From Methylococcaceae bacterium UBA662 (GTDB lineage Bacteria > Pseudomonadota > Gammaproteobacteria > Methylococcales > Methylomonadaceae), in the NCBI GenBank assembly GCA_002299425.1, contig DBNW01000035.1:22039-86038 (forward strand): a DNA stretch of 64,000 nucleotides. Direction: 5' to 3'. Numbering within the stretch: position 1 is the first letter of the stretch; every line of letters begins with the position of its first letter. Of the stretch, positions 47,380-55,012 are shown piece by piece. The notes under the pieces are model-generated. The model ran no database searches. It worked only from the letters and a program-made list of their open reading frames with translations, and was not told the origin of the DNA. A program made the translations under genes and the position numbers.

Positions 47380-48106
47380 CAGTTTTTTCGCTAATACTAT
47401 CAAGTTTGGCGTTTACTACTTCTCGTTTTGTTTCTTCTGTTAAGGTGCTCAATATCCCGATAACATGGGTTTTCGCAAGATCGCCACTTAAGTCAATGCT
47501 TTTTGTATAGCTGGCAACTAACTCGTGAATCCATTGCGCTGAAACCGTGTTATCCACTTCGGCTGTTTTCATGGTTTGAATGACATCCTTAAGTGTTTGC
47601 GTAAAGAATTGTGTCCGCTCTCTTCGTAAATCTTCCTGAAGGGTATTGGCAAATTTAATTTCTTCCTTATATTCTTTAATCAGGCCGAGATAGTGTTTCT
47701 CATACTGGTAAAGCAGTTCTAGTTTGTTCTTTGTTTCGCTTAATTGTGTTGCTGGTTCAGCGTGTGTCATGGTTTCCTCTTTTTTTGGATTGGGTGGAAT
47801 AAAGTGGTTTAATCGTTGAGAATGCGTTTCGATAAGTTTTTTTACATGGTTTTTTCGGTCTTTCTCACCAGCAGTTAAAATATGGACATGCGTTGCTCCC
47901 ATTATTTGAGCTTCAGCCCACAAATGATGGTTTTTCAGGGTCTGAAAATCATCAGTTTCATCTATGAAATAAACTGTCCAAGAATTTGCTGTAAATGTCT
48001 TAGGGATCATGGCGGCAAAAATAAAAACCCCTCCATTTTTACTTTTACTTGCTTCTGCCATTGTCATTACTTCAAAGGCCAAATTCCCCCACTTAAAAAT
48101 AGCCAT
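47369..48106 (-). CDS. Cassette gene 1: degenerate GIY-YIG-like domain plus helical region
   Basis: 245 residues from ATG 48106; a start at 48067 (MTMAEASK) is also possible. Residues about 26-100 (GGVFIFAAM, VYFIDETDDF, NHHLWAEAQIMGATHVHIL, KKLIETHSQRLN) follow the order of a small GIY-YIG-related family whose members read GGVY, LYIGxTxDF, HxxWxEAxxLGATHVH and IExxLIxxYxPxLN. The second G is Asp, and the catalytic Arg and Glu positions are not conserved, so nuclease activity is unlikely. The remaining residues (about 120-245) are helical and charged. First gene of the cassette. The fold match is by eye only. Confidence 0.65.
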   Translation of the reverse strand: MAIFKWGNLAFEVMTMAEASKSKNGGVFIFAAMIPKTFTANSWTVYFIDETDDFQTLKNHHLWAEAQIMGATHVHILTAGEKDRKNHVKKLIETHSQRLNHFIPPNPKKEETMTHAEPATQLSETKNKLELLYQYEKHYLGLIKEYKEEIKFANTLQEDLRRERTQFFTQTLKDVIQTMKTAEVDNTVSAQWIHELVASYTKSIDLSGDLAKTHVIGILSTLTEETKREVVNAKLDSISEKTDAQ

Positions 48107-48364
48107 ATTGTTTTTTTGTCCGAGATTTGAATATTTTTTATCCGGTCGATTTTATAGGAATGGCAATAAGATAATCTATCTCTTTTCATGTTAGCGAGTA
48201 GCCGGCATGAAGCGGCGCGGAATGCGGGATTCAGTTTGTGGTGACCCGCAATGGCCCGGCCCAAATATCCCGGGCGGGCCGATTGCCGGAATTGTTAATC
48301 CCGCGCCTCCGAATGCCCGGATTTTGCTCCGCGCCATCCAGGCTACTTGCTGCCCGACCCGTTA

Positions 48365-48584
48365 CAGTGGCGATTGCGCTAAAGATGCGGTCAAGTACGT
48401 TAAAAATAAGGTTTATTGCGACAGAGTGAAAAACTTCAACACGTTAGTGCAAAAATTTGACCCGGACAGCTTGGCCTACAGCTACGACATTGGCCATTAC
48501 CACTTCGTCCAGCTCAACAATTACCCAACCTATATCGCCAACAGCATCAATATCAAATCGGCCATAGGCTGGCGATTCCCCTAG
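48365..48584 (+). pseudogene. Truncated copy of the metallophosphoesterase gene
   Basis: Codons CAKDAVKYVKNKVYCD through INIKSAIGW match residues about 526-597 of the gene at 43142 with few changes and one codon deletion. The copy then jumps to the last codons of that gene (RFP, stop CCCTAG) and continues into its 3' flank. The N-terminal repeats, most metal ligands and the GHTH motif are missing. It therefore cannot be functional. It is in the same orientation as the parent and lies across the cassette from it. Confidence 0.85.
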
Positions 48585-48591
48585 CGCAAAG

Positions 48592-48676
48592 CCCCTGTAA
48601 CCGGACAGCCAGACCATCCCATTTGCCAACACTGCGTATTGGCAAATGGGATGGTCTGGCTGTCCGGTTACAGGGG
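48592..48676. repeat. Perfect 38-bp inverted repeat (large hairpin)
   Basis: Arms 48592-48629 and 48639-48676 are exact reverse complements around a 9-base loop. It starts 8 bases after the pseudogene's stop. No T-run follows on either strand, so it is not a simple intrinsic terminator. The left arm is related to the 3' flank of the intact gene at 45276-45330. Confidence 0.85.
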
Positions 48677-48965
48677 GCACTCTCCCGTCCTTGTTGACCA
48701 TGGCTCTACGCGCGTGAATTTACCGGGTGTCTGTTCGCGCCTGTGCCTTGCTAAAACAATAACCTTTAGGTTTTCCGGTTAGCGGGCACTTTACTGTGGC
48801 CGTGAACCGGGTTTCAAAAAGCAAACCGCTACCCGATTGCCGCTGCCGCTGCACCCATTCAGCACTCCACGGTGCAGTTGCCGGGTCTGTGCGGTGAGTC
48901 GAGCAGTGGTAAAATGCCGCTTTGCCTGGCGACATGAGGCAAAAATTATCGGGTAAGGGAGACGT
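48677..48965. other. Intergenic region before the TauE permease gene
   Basis: About 290 bases with no supported gene. A TAAAAT near 48910 is a possible -10 for the gene at 48966, and GGGAG lies just before its ATG. Nothing else stands out. Confidence 0.4.
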
Positions 48966-49760
48966 ATGCTGGCGGTAACGGTGTTGGTTTGTTTGTTGTT
49001 AGGTGCTGTCGCCGGGGTGTTGGCAGGGCTGTTCGGCATCGGTGGCGGTTTGGTGATCGTACCCGTGTTGGCAGTGCTGTTTAAGGCCTGGTCGTTCCCT
49101 GAGCAGTCGCTGCTGCTGATGGCGGTGGCGACGTCCTTAGCCAGCATTATCCCTACGTCGCTGGCATCGGTGCGGGCACACCATCGGCTAGGAGTTGTGG
49201 TTTGGGCTAGGGCGAGCCGACTGACGCCGGGTATCGTACTGGGAACGGGGCTTGGGGCTATCCTGGCAGAAAATATGCCGGTTGCTGGATTGCGCTGGGT
49301 TTTGGCCGGGTTTTTGGGTTACGTTAGTTGCCAACTGGCCTGGCAAAGGCAGCCGGTGCGGAACTGTCTTCACCCAAGCCGTGTTCACGATTACGGCATG
49401 GCCACGCTCATAGGGCTGCTGTCAGCCGTTGTCGGCATCGGCGGCGGTACGTTAACCGTGCCGTATTTGTTGCGCGGTGGTCTGGCGATACCGCAAGCAG
49501 TGGCGGTGTCCAGTGCTTGTGGCTTGCCGATAGCACTCACTGGGACACTCAGTTACGCCGCCTTAGGCTGGTCTGCCCCAGGCCTGCCGGAGTGGAGTCT
49601 GGGCTATGTTTTTTTACCTGCGTGGCTAGGGCTTGCCCTCGGTGCTACAACTACCGCGCCGCTAGGGGCAAAGTGGGCGCACCGCCTGCCGGCCCAGCAA
49701 CTGAAACGGTATTTTTCGGTATTGCTGTTCTTGATGGCGGGCAAGATGCTGTGGCATTGA
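48966..49760 (+). CDS. TauE/SafE (TSUP) family membrane permease
   Basis: 264 residues, about eight membrane helices. The paired glycine-rich motifs of the family are visible: GVLAGLFGIGGGLVIVPVL near residue 19 and SAVVGIGGGTLTVPYLL near 155, reflecting its internal duplication. Members export sulfite, sulfoacetate or other anions, or take up sulfur compounds. The substrate is not evident here. It begins just outside the accessory region. Confidence 0.9.
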   Translation: MLAVTVLVCLLLGAVAGVLAGLFGIGGGLVIVPVLAVLFKAWSFPEQSLLLMAVATSLASIIPTSLASVRAHHRLGVVVWARASRLTPGIVLGTGLGAILAENMPVAGLRWVLAGFLGYVSCQLAWQRQPVRNCLHPSRVHDYGMATLIGLLSAVVGIGGGTLTVPYLLRGGLAIPQAVAVSSACGLPIALTGTLSYAALGWSAPGLPEWSLGYVFLPAWLGLALGATTTAPLGAKWAHRLPAQQLKRYFSVLLFLMAGKMLWH

Positions 49761-49808
49761 CCGCTAGCCTAGAAATAAATAGCCGATGCTTGTCGGTTGC
49801 GGTTGGCC

Positions 49809-49814
49809 TATAAT
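49809..49814 (+). promoter_or_regulatory. -10 box upstream of the mxaD-like gene
   Basis: Perfect TATAAT 28 bases before the ATG at 49842. No acceptable -35 at normal spacing was found, so an activator-dependent or weak promoter is possible. Confidence 0.4.
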
Positions 49815-49841
49815 GGCGCATTTATTTTTCGAGAAACTGCC

Positions 49842-50405
49842 ATGAAAAAAATTGCCACCGTCTTGCCAGTTTTGCTGGCGTTTTTTGCCGCTACCGCTTA
49901 TGCCCACGGGCCGGTACGGCAAAAAATGGACGAAGAAATCACTATCAATGCCCCGGCAGCAACGGTTTGGGGTCTCATTAAAAACTTTGATGACATGTCT
50001 TGGTTGCCGGGCGTGAAAAGTACCAGTGCCACTCAGGGTAATAACAAAGGCTCCATCCGGGTCTTAACCTTGCAAGACGGCGGCAGCATCACCGAAGAAT
50101 TGAAAAAATATGACGACAAAAAAATGACTTACAGCTACAAAATTACCGAGATGAGTACCGCAAAAACCATCTCTCATGCCGGGGCCGAAGAAAAAGTGCC
50201 GGTTTTGCCGGTGGACAACTATTCGGCCACTCTCCAGGTTGAAGACCAAGGCGGTAGTGCTTTAGTCACCTGGAAAACCGCTTACTACCGTGCTTACACA
50301 AACAACAACCCGCCCGAGGAAATGAACGAAGAAGCAGCCAATGCCGCAGTCAAGCGTGTTTTGACTTCTGGCCTGGCCAATTTGAAGACCTTAGCCGAAA
50401 AATAG
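49842..50405 (+). CDS. mxaD: Periplasmic SRPBCC-fold protein, MxaD-like
   Basis: 187 residues from ATG 49842 with a signal peptide cleaved after AYA (about 20). The mature START/SRPBCC-type domain begins KMDEEITINAPAATVWGLIKNFDD and includes MSWLPGVKS, GSIRVLTLQDGGSITEEL and a C-terminal helix. MxaD in methylotrophs supports electron transfer from methanol dehydrogenase to cytochrome cL. The neighbouring YVTN propeller is consistent with such a role, but no mxaF/xoxF gene is in the window, so the name is tentative. Confidence 0.75.
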   Translation: MKKIATVLPVLLAFFAATAYAHGPVRQKMDEEITINAPAATVWGLIKNFDDMSWLPGVKSTSATQGNNKGSIRVLTLQDGGSITEELKKYDDKKMTYSYKITEMSTAKTISHAGAEEKVPVLPVDNYSATLQVEDQGGSALVTWKTAYYRAYTNNNPPEEMNEEAANAAVKRVLTSGLANLKTLAEK

Positions 50406-50415
50406 GCCCACTACA

Positions 50416-51366
50416 GTGCCATTTTTTATACTCGCTGTTTTGGTGGGCGGCTGGGGCTTAGTAGCCACCGTGGCGGCCGCACCGTTCGCCTATATTACCA
50501 ATCAACTGGATGACAGCGTGTCGGTGCTGGACACCGCCTTAGGTAAAGTGGTGGCTACTGTCCCGGTGGCTGGCAAGCCGGCCGGCGTGGCGGTGGCGGC
50601 AAACGGCAAATTTTGTTACATCAGTACACCCGAGGCCGGCGGTTTTGCGGTTTTAGATGTGCAAAAACGCCAGCTTACCGCCACCGTCAAGGTCAGTAAC
50701 GGGGCCTTGGGCATTGCCGTAAGCCCGGACAGCCAATTTATCTATGTCGCTGATTGGTATGAAAACACCGTGGCTGTGGTAGACGCGGCAAGCTTGGCAG
50801 TGGTGGGTAACATTGCGGTCGGGTTATCACCGTCTGGTTTGGTGATCAGCCCAGACAACCGTTGGCTGTATGTCGCCAACCGTTTGGGCGATTCTGTCTC
50901 AAAAGTAGATATTGCCCAACGCCGGGTCGTTAAAACTGTAGCCGTCGGCAGCCATCCGTTTGGCTTAGCCATTGATGCTAGCGGTCGGCGCATCTACGCT
51001 GCGAATGTGCAAGGCAATACAGTGTCGGTAGTCGATGCTGCGACCATGCAGGTCATCGCCACCCTGAAAGTGGGTGTTTTGCCTTATGCACTCGGCTTAG
51101 TGCGTCATGACAGCCGCCTGATGGTGACCAACCAGGATGACGGGACGGTCTCGGTCATCGACACCGATACCTTAAAAGTCACGGGCACTTTGAACGTCGG
51201 CGACAAACCAGAAGGCCTAGCCACCCATCCCGACGACCGCCACGTTTATGTGGCCAATTGGTTTGACGGTACGGTGTCGGTCATTGATGCCAAAAAGCTG
51301 ATGGTGGTGAACACCATTAAAACCGGAGAGGGCAGCCGAGCGTTTGGTCTGTTTATTGGCAACTAG
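50416..51366 (+). CDS. Exported YVTN-repeat beta-propeller protein
   Basis: 316 residues from GTG 50416, 10 bases after the mxaD-like stop. A short signal peptide (to about AAAPF) precedes seven propeller repeats of the pattern YVANxxxxSVSVxDxxxxxVxxTVxVGxxPxGLAVxPDG. Propellers of this type occur next to PQQ-dependent alcohol dehydrogenase genes. They probably act as binding scaffolds. Likely co-transcribed with mxaD and the 92-residue gene. Confidence 0.85.
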   Translation: MPFFILAVLVGGWGLVATVAAAPFAYITNQLDDSVSVLDTALGKVVATVPVAGKPAGVAVAANGKFCYISTPEAGGFAVLDVQKRQLTATVKVSNGALGIAVSPDSQFIYVADWYENTVAVVDAASLAVVGNIAVGLSPSGLVISPDNRWLYVANRLGDSVSKVDIAQRRVVKTVAVGSHPFGLAIDASGRRIYAANVQGNTVSVVDAATMQVIATLKVGVLPYALGLVRHDSRLMVTNQDDGTVSVIDTDTLKVTGTLNVGDKPEGLATHPDDRHVYVANWFDGTVSVIDAKKLMVVNTIKTGEGSRAFGLFIGN

Positions 51367-51371
51367 CAAAA

Positions 51372-51378
51372 AAGGAGG
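51372..51378 (+). promoter_or_regulatory. Strong Shine-Dalgarno site of the 92-residue gene
   Basis: AAGGAGG, five bases before ATG 51384, is one of the best matches to the anti-SD in the window and suggests high translation. Confidence 0.7.
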
Positions 51379-51383
51379 CGATT

Positions 51384-51662
51384 ATGGCGGAATCAGTTGA
51401 TGAATTGACCGTGCGGTACGAAGAGGGCGGCATTGAGACCGTCAAAGAGCTGGATAAAAAAATCCTCACCAAAGGCGCGTGGGCAACCGTGATTTACCGC
51501 TACCAGGATTGGGACAGAGCCAAGGGACAATACGGTCCAGATCGGTATACCATCCGCCGTTACCAAAAACGCGGCGGCGAATACCAGATGAAGTCAAAGT
51601 TCAACATTTCAAGCCAAGACCAGGCCAAAAACATCATAGCGGCCTTGCAAGCGTGGCTGTAG
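51384..51662 (+). CDS. Small cytoplasmic protein of unknown function
   Basis: 92 residues, no signal peptide. Charged and compact: GIETVKELDKKILTKGAWATVIYRYQD in the first half, then DRYTIRRYQKRGGEYQMKSKF and a helical end (SQDQAKNIIAALQAWL). The strand-rich middle and helical tail suggest a small folded domain. The strong ribosome site and its place after the mxaD-like and propeller genes suggest an abundant protein linked to that group. Family not recognised. Confidence 0.65.
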   Translation: MAESVDELTVRYEEGGIETVKELDKKILTKGAWATVIYRYQDWDRAKGQYGPDRYTIRRYQKRGGEYQMKSKFNISSQDQAKNIIAALQAWL

Positions 51663-51834
51663 GCATAAGCTGGGCCGATTTAAGGGTTGTATGGCAAAAC
51701 GTAACACGCCTTAGCGGATTTTTTCGCTCTACGGTTTTGCGGCTTTCTTTGCCGTCCGGTTGCGATAGCGCAGCCGCACCAAACCTAAAACGATTTCAGC
51801 ACGACGTTATTCCGCACTGAAACCCTTTTTTACC

Positions 51835-53316
51835 ATGCAAAAACTGCCCATCACCCTGTATACGGCAAGTCAAATTCGTGAATTGGAACGCTTAGCTGGT
51901 GAAGACTGTGCACTGTCCGGTTTTGAGTTGATGTCCCGGGCGGGCTACCAGTTATTTGAGTGCATACAGGCGCAATTCCCTCACGCTAAAACCTTAGCGG
52001 TGTTTTGCGGCGGCGGCAATAACGGCGGCGATGGCTATGTGCTAGCCAGCATGGTCTTGGCGGCTGGTCGCAGTGTGTCGGTTTACAGCGTCTGCGACCC
52101 TAACTTACTGGGTGGCGAAGCCTTCATGGCCTACCAGGGTTTTCTGGAAGCCGGTGGCAGTGTCAGCCGGTTCCAGCCTTTTTTGCTGATCAAAGCCGAT
52201 GTGTTTGTGGATGCTTTGTTGGGTACAGGATTAAACCGGGATGTTGACGGCCATTACGCAGCAGCCATCGAGTACATCAATCACGCCCAGGTAAAAAAAA
52301 TTGCCGTTGATATTCCGTCCGGCCTTAACGCCGATACGGGTTCGGTAATGGGCTGTGCGGTTCAAGCGGATTGCACCCTGACTTTTGTAGGCCTAAAGTG
52401 TGGGCTATTTACCGGCCAGGCCGCCGCGTGCTGCGGTGCGTTGTTTTATGCTTCGTTGGCAATCCCCGAGCAGGTGTTTGCGAAAGTCCCCTCGCAACTT
52501 TGCAGGGTGGAGCGTGAAAGCTTCCCTAAACGGAACCGTGCTGCCCATAAAGGCTGCTTTGGTCACGTTTTGGTGGTAGGCGGTGAGCTGGGATTTTCTG
52601 GTGCAGCCAGGTTGGCTGCGGAGGCAGCCCTTAGGGTGGGTGCCGGTCTGGTCAGCGTGGCGACCCGGGCCAGCCATGCCGGCCTGCTCAATGCCAACCA
52701 ACCGGAACTAATGGTTCATGGCGTCGAAAATGCCTTAGCAATTGAGCCGCTGCTGGCTAAAGCCACGGTAGTCGTGATGGGTCCGGGATTAGGGCAAAGC
52801 GTGTGGGCGGAGGCCTTATTCAAGCAGGTGTTGCACTCCGCTAAAAATGTGGTTCTTGATGCAGATGCTTTAAACATTTTGGCAAAATTCCCACAAGTGC
52901 GGCCATTGTTACATAACAGGCAGCATATCCTGACGCCGCATGTAGGTGAAGCCGCCCGTTTGCTCAACTGCTCTAATGCAGTCGTTAACGGCGACCGTTT
53001 TTCCGCTGCCAGCCTGTTGCAGCGGCAATATGGCGGGATTTGTGTGTTAAAAGGCGCGGGTACGCTGGTTGCTGACGAGCAGGAAATCGCCGTTGTCAAT
53101 ACGGGGAATCCAGGCATGGCCAGCGGCGGTATGGGCGATGTTTTAGCGGGTATGATGGGCGGTTTGTGGGCGCAAGGGTTGCCCTTGCCGTGGGTTGCCC
53201 GACAAGGTGCCTATCTACACGGATTAGCTGCGGATTTGTCGGCACAAAAACAGGGCGAGCGGGGCTTGTTGGCCAGCGACTTGTTGCCTTATGTGCGGCA
53301 GTTGGTCAATTCATGA
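51835..53316 (+). CDS. nnr: Bifunctional NAD(P)H-hydrate epimerase/dehydratase Nnr
   Basis: Repairs hydrated NAD(P)H. 493 residues. The N-terminal YjeF epimerase domain (about 1-220) has GGGNNGGDGYVLA and VDIPSGLNADTG. The C-terminal ADP-dependent dehydratase domain (about 225-490) has GHVLVVGGELGFSGAARL and NPGMASGGMGDVLAG. The stop overlaps the tsaE start (ATGA), the usual arrangement. Confidence 0.96.
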   Translation: MQKLPITLYTASQIRELERLAGEDCALSGFELMSRAGYQLFECIQAQFPHAKTLAVFCGGGNNGGDGYVLASMVLAAGRSVSVYSVCDPNLLGGEAFMAYQGFLEAGGSVSRFQPFLLIKADVFVDALLGTGLNRDVDGHYAAAIEYINHAQVKKIAVDIPSGLNADTGSVMGCAVQADCTLTFVGLKCGLFTGQAAACCGALFYASLAIPEQVFAKVPSQLCRVERESFPKRNRAAHKGCFGHVLVVGGELGFSGAARLAAEAALRVGAGLVSVATRASHAGLLNANQPELMVHGVENALAIEPLLAKATVVVMGPGLGQSVWAEALFKQVLHSAKNVVLDADALNILAKFPQVRPLLHNRQHILTPHVGEAARLLNCSNAVVNGDRFSAASLLQRQYGGICVLKGAGTLVADEQEIAVVNTGNPGMASGGMGDVLAGMMGGLWAQGLPLPWVARQGAYLHGLAADLSAQKQGERGLLASDLLPYVRQLVNS

Positions 53317-53729
53317 AACGTGTGTTGTCGGATGCTGGGGCAACTGAACACTTTGGTGCCGAATTGTGCCGGCAATTGCCTGAAAAATGCCTGATTTTTT
53401 TGTCCGGCGATTTAGGTGCGGGCAAGACAACCCTAGTACGCGGCTATCTTCGGGGGCTTGGGTATTTAGGGCCGGTCAAAAGCCCTACTTACACGCTGGT
53501 GGAAACTTATGAGGTTAACGAGCGAATAATCCACCATTTTGATCTTTACCGCCTCAAAGACCCAGAAGAACTGGAGTGGATGGGAATAGCTGATTATTTC
53601 GACCATGCTGCCGTCTGTTTTGTCGAATGGCCGAGCAATGGCGGTGACTTCCTGCCCCAGCCCGATTGCGCCATCACCCTTAGCCACCAGGGCGAAAGTC
53701 GCTTGCTGGACGTTGTTTTTGATAAATGA
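53313..53729 (+). CDS. tsaE: tRNA threonylcarbamoyladenosine biosynthesis ATPase TsaE
   Basis: ATPase subunit for the universal t6A37 modification. 138 residues from ATG 53313. P-loop GDLGAGKTT at 32-40, then SPTYTLVETY and HHFDLYRLKDPEELEWMG, all family hallmarks, with FVEWPSNG near the end. The stop codon lies within a 19-bp tandem duplication. Confidence 0.95.
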   Translation: MKRVLSDAGATEHFGAELCRQLPEKCLIFLSGDLGAGKTTLVRGYLRGLGYLGPVKSPTYTLVETYEVNERIIHHFDLYRLKDPEELEWMGIADYFDHAAVCFVEWPSNGGDFLPQPDCAITLSHQGESRLLDVVFDK

Positions 53730-53746
53730 CGTTGTTTTTGATAAAT
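53709..53746 (+). repeat. 19-bp tandem duplication at the tsaE stop
   Basis: GACGTTGTTTTTGATAAAT at 53709-53727 is repeated exactly at 53728-53746. The first copy encodes the last residues of TsaE and supplies the T of the TGA stop. Confidence 0.9.
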
Positions 53747-53811
53747 AATTCTATGTAAAACAAAATGCCATTGCTAGAATCCGGGGTCTACCCATAAGTT
53801 TTGAAAAGTCT

Positions 53812-54954
53812 ATGAAAGCCCTCTTAAAAACTTTGTGTCTGGTTTGGTTGTGTATTTTTTATTCGAGCTCTTACGCACAGCAAGCAACCTTAACGGCTGT
53901 TTCTTATACCGATGACGGCCAAGGTTTGCGGCTTTTGTTCGACCGCAGTGCGCCGAAAAACCGCCTGTTTGTCCTAAAAAACCCCACCCGTCTGGTCATT
54001 GATTTAAAAGATGCCCGCCTCGATACCCCACTTGAACAACCCGGCAGCGGCCATCCTGTGTTGGCAGGGGTTAGGGCGGCGGTTAGAAACGACCGGGACA
54101 TCCGGTTGGTGCTTGACCTGAAACAAGTGCTGACTCCGGAAAATTTTTCCTATCAAACCGACGCCTTAGGGACTGAGTTTAGGGTTAATGTCGCCGCTAA
54201 ACCCGAGACCGCGGATTTAAGTCAAGCGGGCACTCCTCAAGCTAGGGCATGGGTGGTGGTAATTGATGCAGGCCACGGCGGGTCCGATTCGGGTGCTCTC
54301 GGGGTCAATGGCACGCAGGAGAAAGACGTCACCTTGCAAATTGCCAGAAAATTGCTGGCGTTATGCCATCAGCAGGAAGGTATTAAGGCTGTCTTAACGC
54401 GCACAGACGACCGTTTTATCGCCTTGCGAAAACGCATTGCCATTGCCAGGCAAGCCAATGCCGACCTGTTTGTGTCTATTCATGCAGATGCTTACGAAGA
54501 TGCTTCGGTACAGGGAGCTTCTGTTTATACCCTTTCTAAACACGGTGCTTCCAGCGAGGCTGCCCGGTGGCTGGCAGAAAAAGAAAACGGTGCCGACTTG
54601 CTCGGTGGAATCACCCTGGACGACAACGAGGGAGATTTAGCCACGGTGCTGTTAGATTTATCGCAAAACGCCACCTTAGAACACAGCTCCCTAGTGGCCA
54701 ATGCCGTGCTAAAAAATTTTGCTAAGGTCAGTCGACTGCATAAAGATAATGTCCAAAAAGCCGGGTTTATCGTTTTAAAGGCACCCGACATCCCGTCCAT
54801 TTTGGTGGAGACAGCCTTCATTTCTAATCCTGCTGACGAGAAAAAATTGTCGGACGCGCGTTACCAAGATCAGGTGGCTGAAGCCATTTACCGCGGTATC
54901 GTCAGTTATTTTAACCAAGCAGGCCCTGTTAGCAGCAAAATAGCCGCTTTGTAG
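53812..54954 (+). CDS. amiC: N-acetylmuramoyl-L-alanine amidase, AmiC/AmiB type
   Basis: Periplasmic zinc amidase that splits septal peptidoglycan. 380 residues. Signal peptide to about 22, AMIN domain (about 25-115) that targets the septum, and Amidase_3 domain (about 145-370). The zinc ligands are in IDAGHGGSDSG, the glutamate of TQEKD and FVSIHAD; the catalytic glutamate is in SILVETAFISNP. nnr-tsaE-amidase is the conserved order; mutL, the usual next gene, is absent. Confidence 0.95.
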   Translation: MKALLKTLCLVWLCIFYSSSYAQQATLTAVSYTDDGQGLRLLFDRSAPKNRLFVLKNPTRLVIDLKDARLDTPLEQPGSGHPVLAGVRAAVRNDRDIRLVLDLKQVLTPENFSYQTDALGTEFRVNVAAKPETADLSQAGTPQARAWVVVIDAGHGGSDSGALGVNGTQEKDVTLQIARKLLALCHQQEGIKAVLTRTDDRFIALRKRIAIARQANADLFVSIHADAYEDASVQGASVYTLSKHGASSEAARWLAEKENGADLLGGITLDDNEGDLATVLLDLSQNATLEHSSLVANAVLKNFAKVSRLHKDNVQKAGFIVLKAPDIPSILVETAFISNPADEKKLSDARYQDQVAEAIYRGIVSYFNQAGPVSSKIAAL

Positions 54955-55012
54955 GCATCAATCCCTTAACATTGCATGAGGGAAAACTGTATTTCTAGCC
55001 GGGTTTTATAAA

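Noticed and set aside
45973..48110. Cassette as a prophage fragment
   Set aside because: No integrase, capsid, tail or lysis gene and no tRNA attachment site is present.
48207..48584. A 125-codon plus-strand ORF as a real gene
   Set aside because: Only the part after about 48365 has homology, to an internal piece of the phosphoesterase; the first 50 codons look random.
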